Positions 43,239 to 53,128 of a stretch of 64,000 nt of DNA are shown piece after piece. The stretch is taken from contig JAUJMU010000003.1 of NCBI GenBank assembly GCA_030446715.1, positions 1-64,000 on the forward strand, given 5' to 3'. A program made the translations under genes and the position numbers. How positions within the stretch are numbered: the stretch's first letter is position 1; the number at the start of each line of letters is the position of its first letter. Source of the stretch: Cytophagales bacterium (GTDB lineage: Bacteria; Bacteroidota; Bacteroidia; Cytophagales; 172606-1). The notes below the pieces were generated by a model. That model ran no database searches and was not told where the DNA came from. It saw nothing but the letters and a program-made list of their open reading frames with translations.

Positions 43239-43443
43239 CCTGAATGAATAAATCAACTCCTGCTACCAATACGGTTAAAGGTGAAAAAGACGTACTGACC
43301 TGAACCTGTATCACTTCCGGACAAGTCTGTTCCATAATGAAACAGATTGACAGGAAGGCAGCGGGCAAACTACTGGCTGATTGCTTTTTATAAAAGCGGC
43401 ATTTGGTTTGAGCTTACCTTTGCCAAACCTCACCTCACCGGCT

Positions 43444-44254
43444 ATGCATCGCAACTATCTCCTGATTGCCTGGCGCATTCTGCTCAAATACAAAACCTTC
43501 TCAGTAGTTAACGTAGCAGGTTTGGCATTAGGAATGGCAGCCTGCCTGTTGATCCTGGAATTCGTTCACTATGAGCGCAGCTATGATCAGTTTCACCTCC
43601 AACAGGAGCGCATCTACCGGGTAGAGCTGGATAGTTATCAGAACGGCAAGCTGGAATACAAAAGTGCAGTGAACTACCCGGCGGCAGGACCGGCCATGCA
43701 AGCGGAATTTTCCGAAGTAGAAGCCTTTGTCCGGCTCAATACGACCACGGGACTGCTTTCCAGGCAAGCCGAAAAAGATGTTTCTGTCTTGCTGGAGCCC
43801 AATCAGGTGTACTACACGGAGGAGTCCTTTTTCTCAGTATTTTCTTTTCCTCTGGTTTCCGGCACCAGGACTGCCCTGCGGGACCCTAATACCCTGTTGC
43901 TCTCCAGCTCACTGTCCCGTACGCTTTTTGGTAACGAGAACCCGATAGGTAAAACCCTGCATTTTAAAAGAGGGGCACATCCGGAAAGTGCTGGGAGCTT
44001 CAGCAGGGCAGATTATTTCTTTGCTCAGCAATACCCTGTTGCGGCTTCTGCTCCTGGCCATGGTGCTGGCCTGGCCTTTGGCTTACTATGCTATCAGGCT
44101 GTGGTTAGAAAACTATCCCTTCCGGATGGAGATATACCCAGGCCTGTTTTTGCTGCCGGCTGTACTGGTAACGGGCATTTCCCTGGTAGCCGTAAGCAGA
44201 CTGACCTTAAAAGCAGCAGGGGCTGATCTGGTAGATAGTCTCCGCTATGAGTAG
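43444..44254 (+). pseudogene. FtsX/MacB-type ABC transporter permease with internal deletion
   Basis: The first 175 residues are the N-terminus of the large Bacteroidota ABC permeases (MHRNYLLIAWRILLKYKTFS, VVNVAGLALGMAACLLILEF, then GKTLHFKRG). Sequence then jumps, one frame over, to the extreme C-terminus: HIRKVLGASAGQIISLLS, three-helix end, LTLKAAGADLVDSLRYE at 44254. These proteins normally have about 780-800 residues, so roughly 500 in the middle are gone. The junction lies near 43970-43985. It is a real deletion, not a sequencing slip. The remnant sits between the sigma factor and the rest of the polysaccharide locus. Confidence 0.85.
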
Positions 44255-44277
44255 ATTTAAGCGTAAATCACAAAGCC

Positions 44278-45372
44278 ATGAGAATACTCATCATACTGCT
44301 GCTACTGGCCGGGGGTGCCCTCATCAGTTGGACCGGGAGCGAAGTTGCCTCTTCTCCCTACCGGTTTTCAGGTAGCATTAAACAAGCATTTGCCAGCGAT
44401 ACTTCCCGCGGCAGGACCGATCTGGCGGCGTATGCCTTCTCCTACATCGGGGAGTATGAGCAGGCGCTGACCTACTTTGACAAAGGCAATCCTGCTCAGG
44501 GGAGCCTTTCGGGTAAGGATAGCTTGTACGTTCTCGCTTTGAAACCTTTGTCTGCCCGGAAATACATCCTGCAGCAGGCCAGAAAAGAGCGGATCATCAT
44601 GATCAACGAAGCCCACCATAACCCCCTTCACCGGGTGTTTACGGCTTCTTTGCTTGCAGATTTATACCGGTTGGGCTTCCGCTACTTTGGGGCCGAGACG
44701 CTTAGTCACTACGACTCCACCCTCAATGAACGGAAATACCCGGTGCTGGAATCCGGCTATTACTCGAAAGAACCTCAGTACGGTAACTTGCTGCGGGAAG
44801 CCTTAACCCTGGGCTTCAGGGTATTTCCGTATGATGTCCATGTCACCAATCCGAAGGAAAGGGAAATCGGGCAAGCCCGCAATATTCAAAAGCTACTCCG
44901 GCAGGATCCCAGCGCCAGGATACTCATCCACTGTGGCTATGCCCACGTGTACGAAGCCCCACTGCGCGGAAATTGGGAAAAAGCCATGGCCGGCAGAGTG
45001 AAAGAGTTTACCGGTATAGATCCCTTTACCATTGATCAGGAACGCTGGACGGAAAAAAGCGACCCTGCCAGGGAGAACCCGGCCTACGGGCTGCTACAGA
45101 TTAAGCAGGCATCCGTGTTTACCACTCCAAAGGAAGAAGTCTTCTCTGCCTTTCCGGGTACAGAGGCGCTTACTGATATCCGGGTGGCTCATCCGAGAAC
45201 GATCTACCGCTATGGCCGTCCCACCTGGCTGCTCCGGGAGGGAAAGTGTACCCCTTATTTTCTCAAAAAGAACAACTTACGTCAGGCTTTCCTTGCCTGG
45301 TACTTGCTTATAAAGCCAGTGAGCCGGCTGAGGGATTGTCTCCCTTACCCGCGGCTATACCAGTGGATGTAA
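44278..45372 (+). CDS. ChaN/Tiki-like uncharacterised exported protein, frameshifted near the end
   Basis: 364-residue frame with an N-terminal hydrophobic signal (MRILIILLLLAGGALISW). The central motif MINEAHHNPLHRVFTASLL, with FRYFGAETL and ARILIHCGYAHVYEA, resembles the ChaN/Tiki haem-binding and esterase-like fold (conserved Glu-His-His and HxGYxH), so it may bind haem or a metal, or act as a hydrolase. The reading frame ends at 45372, but the plus-one frame continues smoothly (PCLVLAYKASEPAEG ... QYQLVVKNEQGQSHTFRVFH) to a stop at 45485. One base is apparently missing at 45291-45292. The intact protein would have about 402 residues. Family call is tentative. Confidence 0.6.
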   Translation: MRILIILLLLAGGALISWTGSEVASSPYRFSGSIKQAFASDTSRGRTDLAAYAFSYIGEYEQALTYFDKGNPAQGSLSGKDSLYVLALKPLSARKYILQQARKERIIMINEAHHNPLHRVFTASLLADLYRLGFRYFGAETLSHYDSTLNERKYPVLESGYYSKEPQYGNLLREALTLGFRVFPYDVHVTNPKEREIGQARNIQKLLRQDPSARILIHCGYAHVYEAPLRGNWEKAMAGRVKEFTGIDPFTIDQERWTEKSDPARENPAYGLLQIKQASVFTTPKEEVFSAFPGTEALTDIRVAHPRTIYRYGRPTWLLREGKCTPYFLKKNNLRQAFLAWYLLIKPVSRLRDCLPYPRLYQWM

Positions 45373-45623
45373 TTGAACTACAAGAAGCCAGAGAACAAAA
45401 AGCTCTGATTCTGCCTCCCGGCCAATACCAGCTTGTCGTGAAAAATGAGCAAGGCCAATCGCACACCTTTCGCGTTTTCCACTAAGCCCGGCAATACCTG
45501 CCGGCAGGTGATTTCTCATCAAAAAAATTATCGCAAATTTTTTGGGTGAATGCAGGGATAAAAAGTCCGCATTGCTCATTTAGGTACTAAAAAGAGATCA
45601 GTTAGCACTTTTTACAGACCTGC

Positions 45624-46698
45624 ATGAGCCAGAAAGATTACTCCCATTTTGAACCGGCAGATTTTCTGCTGGATGATGCGTTCCTGCAGTGGGTAAAAAC
45701 CCCGATTCCCGGTTGGATGCCTTTTGGGAAAACTGGAAAAGGCCCATCCGGCCCGGGTGAGTGTGCTGGAGGAAGCCCGGCAGCTGGTATTGCGCCTGCA
45801 CGCAAGTGAGGAAATGTTGCCGCCGGCCAGTTTCCGGCGGATTGGGATGCACCTCGATCACGTTTTTGATTCCCTGGAAGGTGGTGCGGTGAAGTCCATG
45901 CCGGTTGGCCAGACTGGCGGATTTTCCACCAGAAACCTGTACCGGATAGCTGCCGCCGTTGCCCTGCTGCTGGCCGCTGGATTTATCCTGTACAATGCTG
46001 TTTTCCGTCCGGGTGAAGCTGCCCGGTATCGGACTACCTATGGCGAATCCCGGGAAATAAGCCTGCCTGATGGTACGGTGGTAGTCCTGAATGCCAATTC
46101 CAAACTCACCACGTCAGCCTGGTCGGCGGACAAGGCCCGCGAAGTATGGCTGGAAGGGAGGCCTTCTTCCGGGTCAGTAAGAAACCGGCCTCCCGCTCCG
46201 GAGGCAGTGCCGGTGAGGCCCGTTTTGTGGTGCATACCGGCAATGTAGACGTGGAGGTGCTGGGTACGCAGTTCAACGTGAATCACCGCCGGGGCCAGAC
46301 CACGGTTATCCTCAACGAAGGGCAGGTCCGCCTGGGAGAAGGCGCGGCACCGGATGGAGAGGCGCTGATGATGGTACCCGGTGACCTGGTCAGGCTGGCA
46401 GGTAAGGGGGGTGAAGTGTACCGCCGGCGGGTGGACCCCGGACAGTACTCTTCTCGACCCGGAATCTGTACGTTTTTGACGACACGCCCCTGAAGGAAGT
46501 TGCCCTGCTGCTCGAAGACCATTTCAACATGCGGGTAATTTTAAGGACCCGGCACTGGCAGGACGTACTTTTTCGGCAACCATTCCCACGCGAAATCCTG
46601 AGGTGCTGCTGCTGGCACTGTCCGAATCATTCGGTATCTCTATCAACAGAAAAGGCAATCAACTGGAGTTTTCCGCTCAACAGACAACAGTAAAATAA
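45624..46698 (+). pseudogene. FecR-family anti-sigma factor with five frameshifts
   Basis: Reconstruction by adding one base at each of five places (45700-45703, 45737-45740, 46156-46158, 46449-46456, 46539-46542) gives a normal 355-360-residue FecR: cytosolic anti-sigma head (FLLDDAFLQWVKTP ... VLEEARQLVLRLHASEE), membrane helix (IAAAVALLLAAGFILYNAVF), FecR domain (YGESREISLPDGTVVVLNAN, VHTGNVDVEVLGTQFNV) and the C-terminal STN-interacting part (LYVFDDTPLKEVALLLEDHF ... ISINRKGNQLEF). Four of the five slips are in homopolymers, all are deletions. Many independent deletions in 1.1 kb point to decay or locally poor consensus. The spacer before it has its own AT-rich promoter-like region. Confidence 0.8.
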
Positions 46699-46800
46699 TG
46701 GTTATGAGCCGGCACCTGAAAGAAGAATACAATCAATTCCTTTAAATACTTTTCACTATCAACCAAAGCTTATGAAAAATTCGTTACGAATCGGAAGCGG

Positions 46801-49800
46801 GTGCTGCTTGCAGTGGCGTTGAACTGCTTCCATCAACCTTTGCCGGCGCAGGACCTGGCAATGGGAGAAGCACTGACACTGCAGGATGGGAATACCCGTG
46901 ATGGACGTCTGACACCGCTGAAAAAGTGCTTGCCGGTCTCGAAAACCCGCTACAAGGTTCATTTTGCCTTTGAGAAAAAAATAGTGGACGGCAAATACGT
47001 CAACACGGAAGAACTGGTCATTACCGGTCTGGAGAAAACCCTTGAGGAAGTACTCACTCCCCTGCAGCTTCGTTACCGGAAGCTGGACGACAAGCTGATT
47101 GTGATCCAGCCTGCTCCGGAAGCCACCAACCGGGAGGCCCTGCCGCTCCGGGCGGAAAACCAGCCTGTGCTGCCCGGGAACGATTCCGGATTTACGGCTT
47201 CTTCCCTAAGCCCACTGTCCCTGCAGATGATGCGGAACACGGTGAAGCGGCTGGATATCACAGTGACCGGCCGCGTGACCAGTGAGAGCGGTGAAACCCT
47301 GCCCGGCGTAACGGTTCTGGTAAAAGGTACCACCACCGGCACGGCCACCGATGCAGAAGGTAACTTCACCATCACCTCTCCTGATCCCAATGGAACGCTG
47401 ATCTTTTCCTACATAGGTTTTGTGACGCAGGAGGTACCCATCAATAACCAGACAAGCATCAATGCGAGGCTGGTGCCTGACGTGCAGGCGCTGAGCGAAG
47501 TGGTAGTGATCGGATACCAGACCGTGCGCAAGCAGGATCTGACCGGCGCCGTGTCGGTGATCAACCCGGCTACTGCCAACCGCGTCGCCTCCAACTCCGT
47601 GGTGGAATCCCTCCAGGGTCTGGCCCCCGGGGTAACGGTACGCAGCGGCGGGGCCCCCGGGCAAATGTCGCGCGTGGAAATCCGGGGCGCGGCCAGCTTC
47701 ACCAACACCGACCCGCTGTACGTGATTGACGGGATGATTGCCGACGCCAACACCACCATCAACAACAACGACATCGAGTCCATCCAGGTGCTCAAGGATG
47801 CCTCGGCCGCCGCCATCTACGGTTCACGGGCCGCCAACGGGGTCATCATCATCACCACCAAGCAGGGCAAGGAAGGCCCGGCCCGCGTGGGCTTTTCGGC
47901 CCGTTACGGCGTGCAGAACATCCCCAAGCGCTGGGACGTGATGAACTCGACCGAATTTGCGGCCTTGCAGCGTACGCAGTACGAAAACTCCGGCCAGGCC
48001 CCGCCTGCCAGCATCAGCGGCGCGAATGCCAACCCCGCCGTAAATACGGACTGGCAGGATGAGGTCATGCAGACGGGCAACATCCAGGACTATAACCTTT
48101 CACTGTCGGGCGGTTCCAAAACGGCTACTTACCTGATCTCGGGCAGTTATTTCACCAACAAAGGCGTAGTCATCGGCAACGATTTCAAGCGGGGCAGCCT
48201 GCGCGTGAACACCCGCAGCACCAAAGGCCGCGTCACCTTCGGCGAAAACATCGTGCTCACCAACTCCGACGGACTGGGCCTGCCGCCCAACTACATCAGC
48301 CAGGACGAAACCAACGCGTTCTACAACGCCCCCATCATGTTGCCGATCATCCCGGTACGGGGTTCCCAGTACGTGTCGGCCACCAACCCGGAAGGCTGGG
48401 GAATCGGTACGACCGATGCCGTTACCTACACCTCCAATCCCGTAGCCGTAACCAACCTGAGCAGCCGGCGCTACAATTACGCCAAGCTGGTGGGCAACGC
48501 TTACCTGGAGGTGAAAATTCTGGACTGGCTTTCCTACCGGTTCAACGCCGGCGCCGAAGTGAGCTTCGACCTCCTCAGGGACCTGCGCCGGCTGGGGGTC
48601 TGGGAATTCAACGCCGCGCCCCGCGCCAGCTCCATTGAGGAAGAACGTTCGCGGTTTTTAAATTTGCTGTTTGACAACACGCTGAATTTCAACAAGACGC
48701 TGGGCGTACACGCCATCAACGGGGTGGTGGGGATTTCGCAGCAGTCAGTCAACCGGGAAACCACCTTCGGCGGCCGGGCCGACCTTGCCAATTACGCCGG
48801 AAGCGATCTCACAACCGTCGGCTCCGCCACAGGCACGGCCACGGCCAGGGGCGGCAGGCCGGTGGATTACCGCATTTACGGGTACCTGGGCCGGATCAAT
48901 TATACCTACAATGACAAGTACCTGCTGACCCTGACGGGCCGCGTGGACCAGGATTCCCGCTTCAGCGAAAGATTCCGGACGGGTTTCTTCCCGTCAATAG
49001 CCCTGGGATGGCGCATCAGCCGGGAAGACTTTTTCAACACGGATTGGGTATCCGACCTGAAGCTGCACGCTTCCTACGGCCAATTGGGCATCGTGCCGCT
49101 GGATTCCTGGGAGTATACTGCTTTCATCAACACCAGCCCCCGGGCCATATTCGGACCCCAACAGATTCCCTTCATTGGCAGTACCCAGGCCCGGCTCGCC
49201 AATCCCAACCTGAAATGGGAAGAGCGGATCGTGAGCAACATTGGCCTGGATGCCAGCTTCTTCAACAATGCCGTCACGTTGTCGCTGGAAGCTTACAATT
49301 CGCTTTCGAAAGACAACCTGCTGCGCCTGCCCGTAGCCGGTTACCTGGGCAACCTCCAGGGGAACCCGGCCATCAACGCCGGTTCCATCCGCAACTCGGG
49401 GATCGAATTTGCGGCCACTTACCGCAACAATGCCCGTGCATTCAAATGGGACGTGTCGGCCAACTTCACCACCATCCGCAACAGAGTAGTGGGCGTGGGC
49501 AACCAGGGCGAAGGCATCAACTACATCCAGTCGGGCAACACCCGCACGCAGGTAGGCCGCTCGCTGGGTGAGTGGTTCCTGCTGGAAACCGACGGCCTGT
49601 TTCAGAGTGATTCGGAAGCACGGGAATACGTAAGCAGCAACGGCACGGTGATTCAACCTAACGCCAGGGGCGGCGACGTGAAATACATTGACCGCAACGG
49701 TGACGGACAGATCAACGCCGACGACCGGACCTTCCGGGGATCGCCTTGGCCCAGGCTGCAAACGGGCGGGCAATTCAACGCCTCTTACGGGCCGCTGAGC

Positions 49801-50280
49801 CTGAACATGCAACTGGTCGGCGTATTCGGCTACCAGATTTACAACGACGTCCGGCGCACGCTGGATTCCTACCAGCAGACCAACTTCCGCCGCGATATCA
49901 GCCCCTGGTCGCTCACCAACACCGGTACCGAAGACCCCCGCATCGGCCTGGCTACCGATCCCGGCATTGACTTCAACAACCGGGGGGACAGCGACCGCTG
50001 GCTGGAAAACGCTTCGTACGTGCGGATGCGTAACCTGGAACTGGGCTACAACCTGCCGGCTGGTCTGCTCACGCGGGTAGGCTTCCAGACGGCCCGGGTG
50101 TACGTGAGTGGCCAGAACCTGTTCACTATTACGGGTTACAAAGGTTTAGACCCCGACGTGGTGGGTAATACCAATCCTGATCCCAACTCGCCGCAGACCC
50201 GGATTCTGGAAAGAGGCGTGGATTTGGGCAACTGGCCGGCCAGCCGGGTGTTTTCAGTAGGCGTACAGTGTGAATTCTAA
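46801..50280 (+). CDS. SusC/RagA-family TonB-linked outer-membrane transporter with STN domain
   Basis: About 1,159 residues as an open frame. The natural start is probably ATG 46772 (MKNSLR...), out of frame by one missing base near 46788-46800. Domains: signal peptide, STN signalling domain (about 40-100, YKVHFAFEKKIVDGKYV), carboxypeptidase-like domain (about 150-230, GRVTSESGETLPGVTVLV), plug with the SusC mark NNNDIESIQVLKDASAAAIYGSRAANGVI, then the barrel to VFSVGVQCEF. Within the STN domain, one base lost at 46921-46925 and one gained at 46942-46947 garble only eight residues. It imports oligosaccharides with the SusD partner and, via STN, should signal to FecR and the ECF sigma factor. 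Confidence 0.93.
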   Translation: MLLAVALNCFHQPLPAQDLAMGEALTLQDGNTRDGRLTPLKKCLPVSKTRYKVHFAFEKKIVDGKYVNTEELVITGLEKTLEEVLTPLQLRYRKLDDKLIVIQPAPEATNREALPLRAENQPVLPGNDSGFTASSLSPLSLQMMRNTVKRLDITVTGRVTSESGETLPGVTVLVKGTTTGTATDAEGNFTITSPDPNGTLIFSYIGFVTQEVPINNQTSINARLVPDVQALSEVVVIGYQTVRKQDLTGAVSVINPATANRVASNSVVESLQGLAPGVTVRSGGAPGQMSRVEIRGAASFTNTDPLYVIDGMIADANTTINNNDIESIQVLKDASAAAIYGSRAANGVIIITTKQGKEGPARVGFSARYGVQNIPKRWDVMNSTEFAALQRTQYENSGQAPPASISGANANPAVNTDWQDEVMQTGNIQDYNLSLSGGSKTATYLISGSYFTNKGVVIGNDFKRGSLRVNTRSTKGRVTFGENIVLTNSDGLGLPPNYISQDETNAFYNAPIMLPIIPVRGSQYVSATNPEGWGIGTTDAVTYTSNPVAVTNLSSRRYNYAKLVGNAYLEVKILDWLSYRFNAGAEVSFDLLRDLRRLGVWEFNAAPRASSIEEERSRFLNLLFDNTLNFNKTLGVHAINGVVGISQQSVNRETTFGGRADLANYAGSDLTTVGSATGTATARGGRPVDYRIYGYLGRINYTYNDKYLLTLTGRVDQDSRFSERFRTGFFPSIALGWRISREDFFNTDWVSDLKLHASYGQLGIVPLDSWEYTAFINTSPRAIFGPQQIPFIGSTQARLANPNLKWEERIVSNIGLDASFFNNAVTLSLEAYNSLSKDNLLRLPVAGYLGNLQGNPAINAGSIRNSGIEFAATYRNNARAFKWDVSANFTTIRNRVVGVGNQGEGINYIQSGNTRTQVGRSLGEWFLLETDGLFQSDSEAREYVSSNGTVIQPNARGGDVKYIDRNGDGQINADDRTFRGSPWPRLQTGGQFNASYGPLSLNMQLVGVFGYQIYNDVRRTLDSYQQTNFRRDISPWSLTNTGTEDPRIGLATDPGIDFNNRGDSDRWLENASYVRMRNLELGYNLPAGLLTRVGFQTARVYVSGQNLFTITGYKGLDPDVVGNTNPDPNSPQTRILERGVDLGNWPASRVFSVGVQCEF

Positions 50281-50303
50281 CCATCCTTCTAAGCAAAAAA
50301 TTC

Positions 50304-51848
50304 ATGAAAAAGATCATCATATACGGAGCTTTGGCCAGCACTATGTTGCTGGGAAGCTGCAAAAAAGAGTTGGAAATCTTGAACCCCAACCAACCCACGG
50401 TGGAAGTGTACTGGAAAACACCGCAGGATGCCGAAAGAGGGGTAAATGCCATCTACAGCACCCTGCACCGCGGCGGCATTTCCCGCTGGATGCCGTTCTA
50501 CTTCATCATCCGCTCCGACGAAGGCCGCAGCCAGAGCCCGGCCACCGAAATTGTCAACAACATGGACCAGTTCCGGATCACGGATTTCAATTTCTGGGGC
50601 GCGTATGACGTCTGGCGGGACAACTACGTGGGCATCTTCCGGGCCAACCAGGTGCTGGACAACGTGCCCAACATTGAGATGGACGAAACGCGGAAGCGGC
50701 GGCTGATCGGCCAGGCCCAATTCATGCGGGGCATGTTCTACTACCACCTGGTAACGCTTTGGGGAAGCGTGCCGCTGATGCTAAAAACGTCGCTGCCCCA
50801 GGACCGGCCGGCGATTTCCCCGCAGAGCGAAGTGTGGGCCCAGATCGAGCGGGACCTGTCGGAGGCCGCCGCCGCTCTTCCCCCCCGGTACGAAAGTGCG
50901 GCCGACCTGGGGCGGGCCACCCAAGGCGCCGCGTACGCCCTGCTGGCCCGGGCGTACATGCAGCAGCGCAAGTACACGGAAGCCCTTACCCCGCTCCAGT
51001 GGCTGGTAACCGGTGAAGGCCGGACGGTATACGACCTGATGCCCAACTACCGCGACAATTTTCTGATTACCACTGAAAATAACAAGGAGTCGGTGTTCGA
51101 ATGGCAGTTTGCATTCAACCCTACCGAAAACCACGACGACGACACCGATCCCCGGGCCGATAACCTCAACTACGGTACCTCGGTTGCCCAGTTTTTTGCC
51201 CCACCTGGCATTGGCTGGTCCGACGGGGAAGCGCACCAGTGGCTGGTGACTGAGTTCCTGAAGGAGAGGACGGCTGCCGGAGCGCGGGACCCACGCATGG
51301 AAGCGGCCCTGTTGTTCGATTCTACCGACGTGCGCGGGCCAAACTTCACGCAGATCTACGGCAGAACCTTCACCCAGCGCTACGGCAACAACAACACCAA
51401 CCGGGTGTGGTTCCGTAAGTTCCTCAATGACCACTGGAAGAACGAGGAGGGGTACGCTTCTCCCAACAACTGGCGGTACATCCGTTACGCCGACGTGCTG
51501 CTGATGTACGCCGAAGCGTTGAACCAGACGAACAACACGGCCGCGGCGTACCAGTACGTGGACCGGGTACGGGCAAGAGCCGGCCTGCGCCCCTTGTCGG
51601 CGATAATGCCCAACATGACGCCCGGCCAGTTCCTGGAGCAGTTGAAGCACGAAAGGGTGACGGAACTGTCCGGGGAGGGACACCGCTGGCAGGACTTGCT
51701 CCGCTGGGGCGACCTCGGAAAGCCGGAAGTGGCCCGCCGGGACCCTGCCTTCAATACCTTTATGGTGGGGCGCAACGAGTACCTGCCCATTCCGCAGCAG
51801 GAAATAGACATCAATCCGAACCTGCAGCAGTCGGACGGGTGGCGCTAA
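50304..51848 (+). CDS. SusD/RagB-family surface glycan-binding lipoprotein
   Basis: 514 residues. Lipoprotein signal MKKIIIYGALASTMLLGSC (Cys19), then the SusD fold: PNQPTVEVYWKTPQDAERGVNAIYSTLH, tetratricopeptide-like helices, RYADVLLMYAEALNQTNNTAAAYQYVDRVRARAGL, and the C-terminal ELSGEGHRWQDLLRWGDL with the closing YLPIPQQEIDINPNLQQ. It caps the SusC barrel and captures glycans at the surface. It begins 23 bases after SusC and ends at a clear terminator, so the two form the core transport pair of this locus. Confidence 0.96.
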   Translation: MKKIIIYGALASTMLLGSCKKELEILNPNQPTVEVYWKTPQDAERGVNAIYSTLHRGGISRWMPFYFIIRSDEGRSQSPATEIVNNMDQFRITDFNFWGAYDVWRDNYVGIFRANQVLDNVPNIEMDETRKRRLIGQAQFMRGMFYYHLVTLWGSVPLMLKTSLPQDRPAISPQSEVWAQIERDLSEAAAALPPRYESAADLGRATQGAAYALLARAYMQQRKYTEALTPLQWLVTGEGRTVYDLMPNYRDNFLITTENNKESVFEWQFAFNPTENHDDDTDPRADNLNYGTSVAQFFAPPGIGWSDGEAHQWLVTEFLKERTAAGARDPRMEAALLFDSTDVRGPNFTQIYGRTFTQRYGNNNTNRVWFRKFLNDHWKNEEGYASPNNWRYIRYADVLLMYAEALNQTNNTAAAYQYVDRVRARAGLRPLSAIMPNMTPGQFLEQLKHERVTELSGEGHRWQDLLRWGDLGKPEVARRDPAFNTFMVGRNEYLPIPQQEIDINPNLQQSDGWR

Positions 51849-51857
51849 ATCGGCCGG

Positions 51858-51885
51858 AAAAGGGCGTCCGGAGACGCCCTTTTTT
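51858..51885 (+). terminator. Intrinsic terminator of the susCD unit
   Basis: Stem AAAAGGGCGTC (51858-51868) with GACGCCCTTTT (51873-51883), 4-base loop, then a T run. It lies 10 bases after the SusD stop, so the GH43 genes likely rely on readthrough or their own promoter. Confidence 0.8.
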
Positions 51886-51954
51886 ATTCAGCCAAGTGAT
51901 CAGATAACCAGCCAGAGCGGCAACAATAGCCCATCCGGCGATTTACCATCCAAG

Positions 51955-53049
51955 ATGATACAACCCAACAAGGGAGCTTTGGCAAGTCCCTATTTGATTT
52001 TATTGCTTTTTCTTCCTTTGCTGACCACCTTTTGCAAAAGGAACGTTGTAAAACCGGTTACCACAGTTGACACCACTTTCACTACCAGGTTCACCAATCC
52101 GGTAATGGATGGGGCCGATCCGTGGGTAGTGAAGAAAGACAGCTTTTATTACTACTGCAAATCAGAGGGCGGCGGCATTTCCGTTTCCAAAACAAAAAGG
52201 CTGACCAGGCCCGGCATGTTTATCCAGGTATGGAGCCCTCCCGCGCAGGGCTGGAACCGCACCAACCTCTGGGCACCGGAGCTGCAATTCCTCGACGGCA
52301 AGTGGTACATCTATTACGCTGCCGGTCAGTCAGGGCCGCCGTTCATTTACCAGCGGTCCGGGGTGCTGGAGTCCGTGACCGCTGATCCGCAGGGTGCCTA
52401 TGTGGACAAGGGAATGTTGTACACCGGCGACGACATCGGCAACCCCGCCACGGCTAAATGGGCCATTGACCTGCATCCCTTCCGCATGAACGGTCAACTG
52501 TACGCCGTGTGGTCGGGCTGGGAAGAAAACGCCGCCACGGACCGTACGCCGCAGCACCTGTACATTGCCCGCATGAGCAATCCCTGGACGATCAGCAGCA
52601 ACCGGGTGAGAATCTCCTCGCCCACCGAAGCGTGGGAGGATGGGGTTGAGCTGGACCTGAACGAAGGACCGGACCTGCTGAAAAGGAATGAAAAAGCCTT
52701 CATTATCTACTCAGCCCGGGAGTCGTGGCTGCCTGCCTACCAGCTGGGGCAACTCACCCTCAGCGATACCCTCAAAGACCCGACGCTTGCTGCTAACTGG
52801 ACCAAAAAAGGACCGGTGTTTTCGGGAACCAGCGAAGTTTTCGGAGTCGGCCACGCCAGCTTTACAGTGTCACCCGACGGCACCGAAAACTGGATTTTAT
52901 ACCACGCCAAAAAAGACCGGGCACCCGGTTGGACCCGCGACGTGCGCATGCAGAAATTTACCTGGAATGCCGATGGAAGTCCGGACTTTGGCGTTCCGGT
53001 TCCCCGCGGCGTGCTGTTGCCCCTGCCTTCCGGAGAACGGGACCAGTAG
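51955..53049 (+). CDS. Family 43 glycoside hydrolase (arabinanase/arabinofuranosidase/xylosidase type)
   Basis: 364 residues, exported. The N-terminus has a hydrophobic segment followed by LTTFC (possible lipobox). Five-bladed propeller: first blade with the catalytic base in NPVMDGADPWVVKKDSFYYYC; NLWAPELQFLDGKWYIYYAA; transition-state Asp in WAIDLHPFRMNGQLYAVWSG; catalytic acid Glu in DLNEGPDLLKR; and a GHASFTVSPDGTENWILYHA closing blade. These proteins release arabinose or xylose from hemicellulose or pectin side chains. Next to susCD and another GH43, it indicates that the locus targets an arabinose- or xylose-containing polymer. The subfamily is not assigned. Confidence 0.92.
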   Translation: MIQPNKGALASPYLILLLFLPLLTTFCKRNVVKPVTTVDTTFTTRFTNPVMDGADPWVVKKDSFYYYCKSEGGGISVSKTKRLTRPGMFIQVWSPPAQGWNRTNLWAPELQFLDGKWYIYYAAGQSGPPFIYQRSGVLESVTADPQGAYVDKGMLYTGDDIGNPATAKWAIDLHPFRMNGQLYAVWSGWEENAATDRTPQHLYIARMSNPWTISSNRVRISSPTEAWEDGVELDLNEGPDLLKRNEKAFIIYSARESWLPAYQLGQLTLSDTLKDPTLAANWTKKGPVFSGTSEVFGVGHASFTVSPDGTENWILYHAKKDRAPGWTRDVRMQKFTWNADGSPDFGVPVPRGVLLPLPSGERDQ

Positions 53050-53128
53050 CCGTTGCGGAATCCCTCCGCCAACCCCTTGCCACACTTACCCGTATTTTCG
53101 TTTTCCGATCACCCTTACCCCATCATCC

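Noticed and set aside
43056-43256. 66-residue minus-strand ORF in the cloverleaf element
   Set aside because: Its codons follow the inverted repeats; the structure explains the sequence better than a protein.
52688-53128. N-terminal extension of the second GH43 protein
   Set aside because: It overlaps the first GH43 gene, has no sensible protein features and lies upstream of a perfect lipoprotein signal at 53129.
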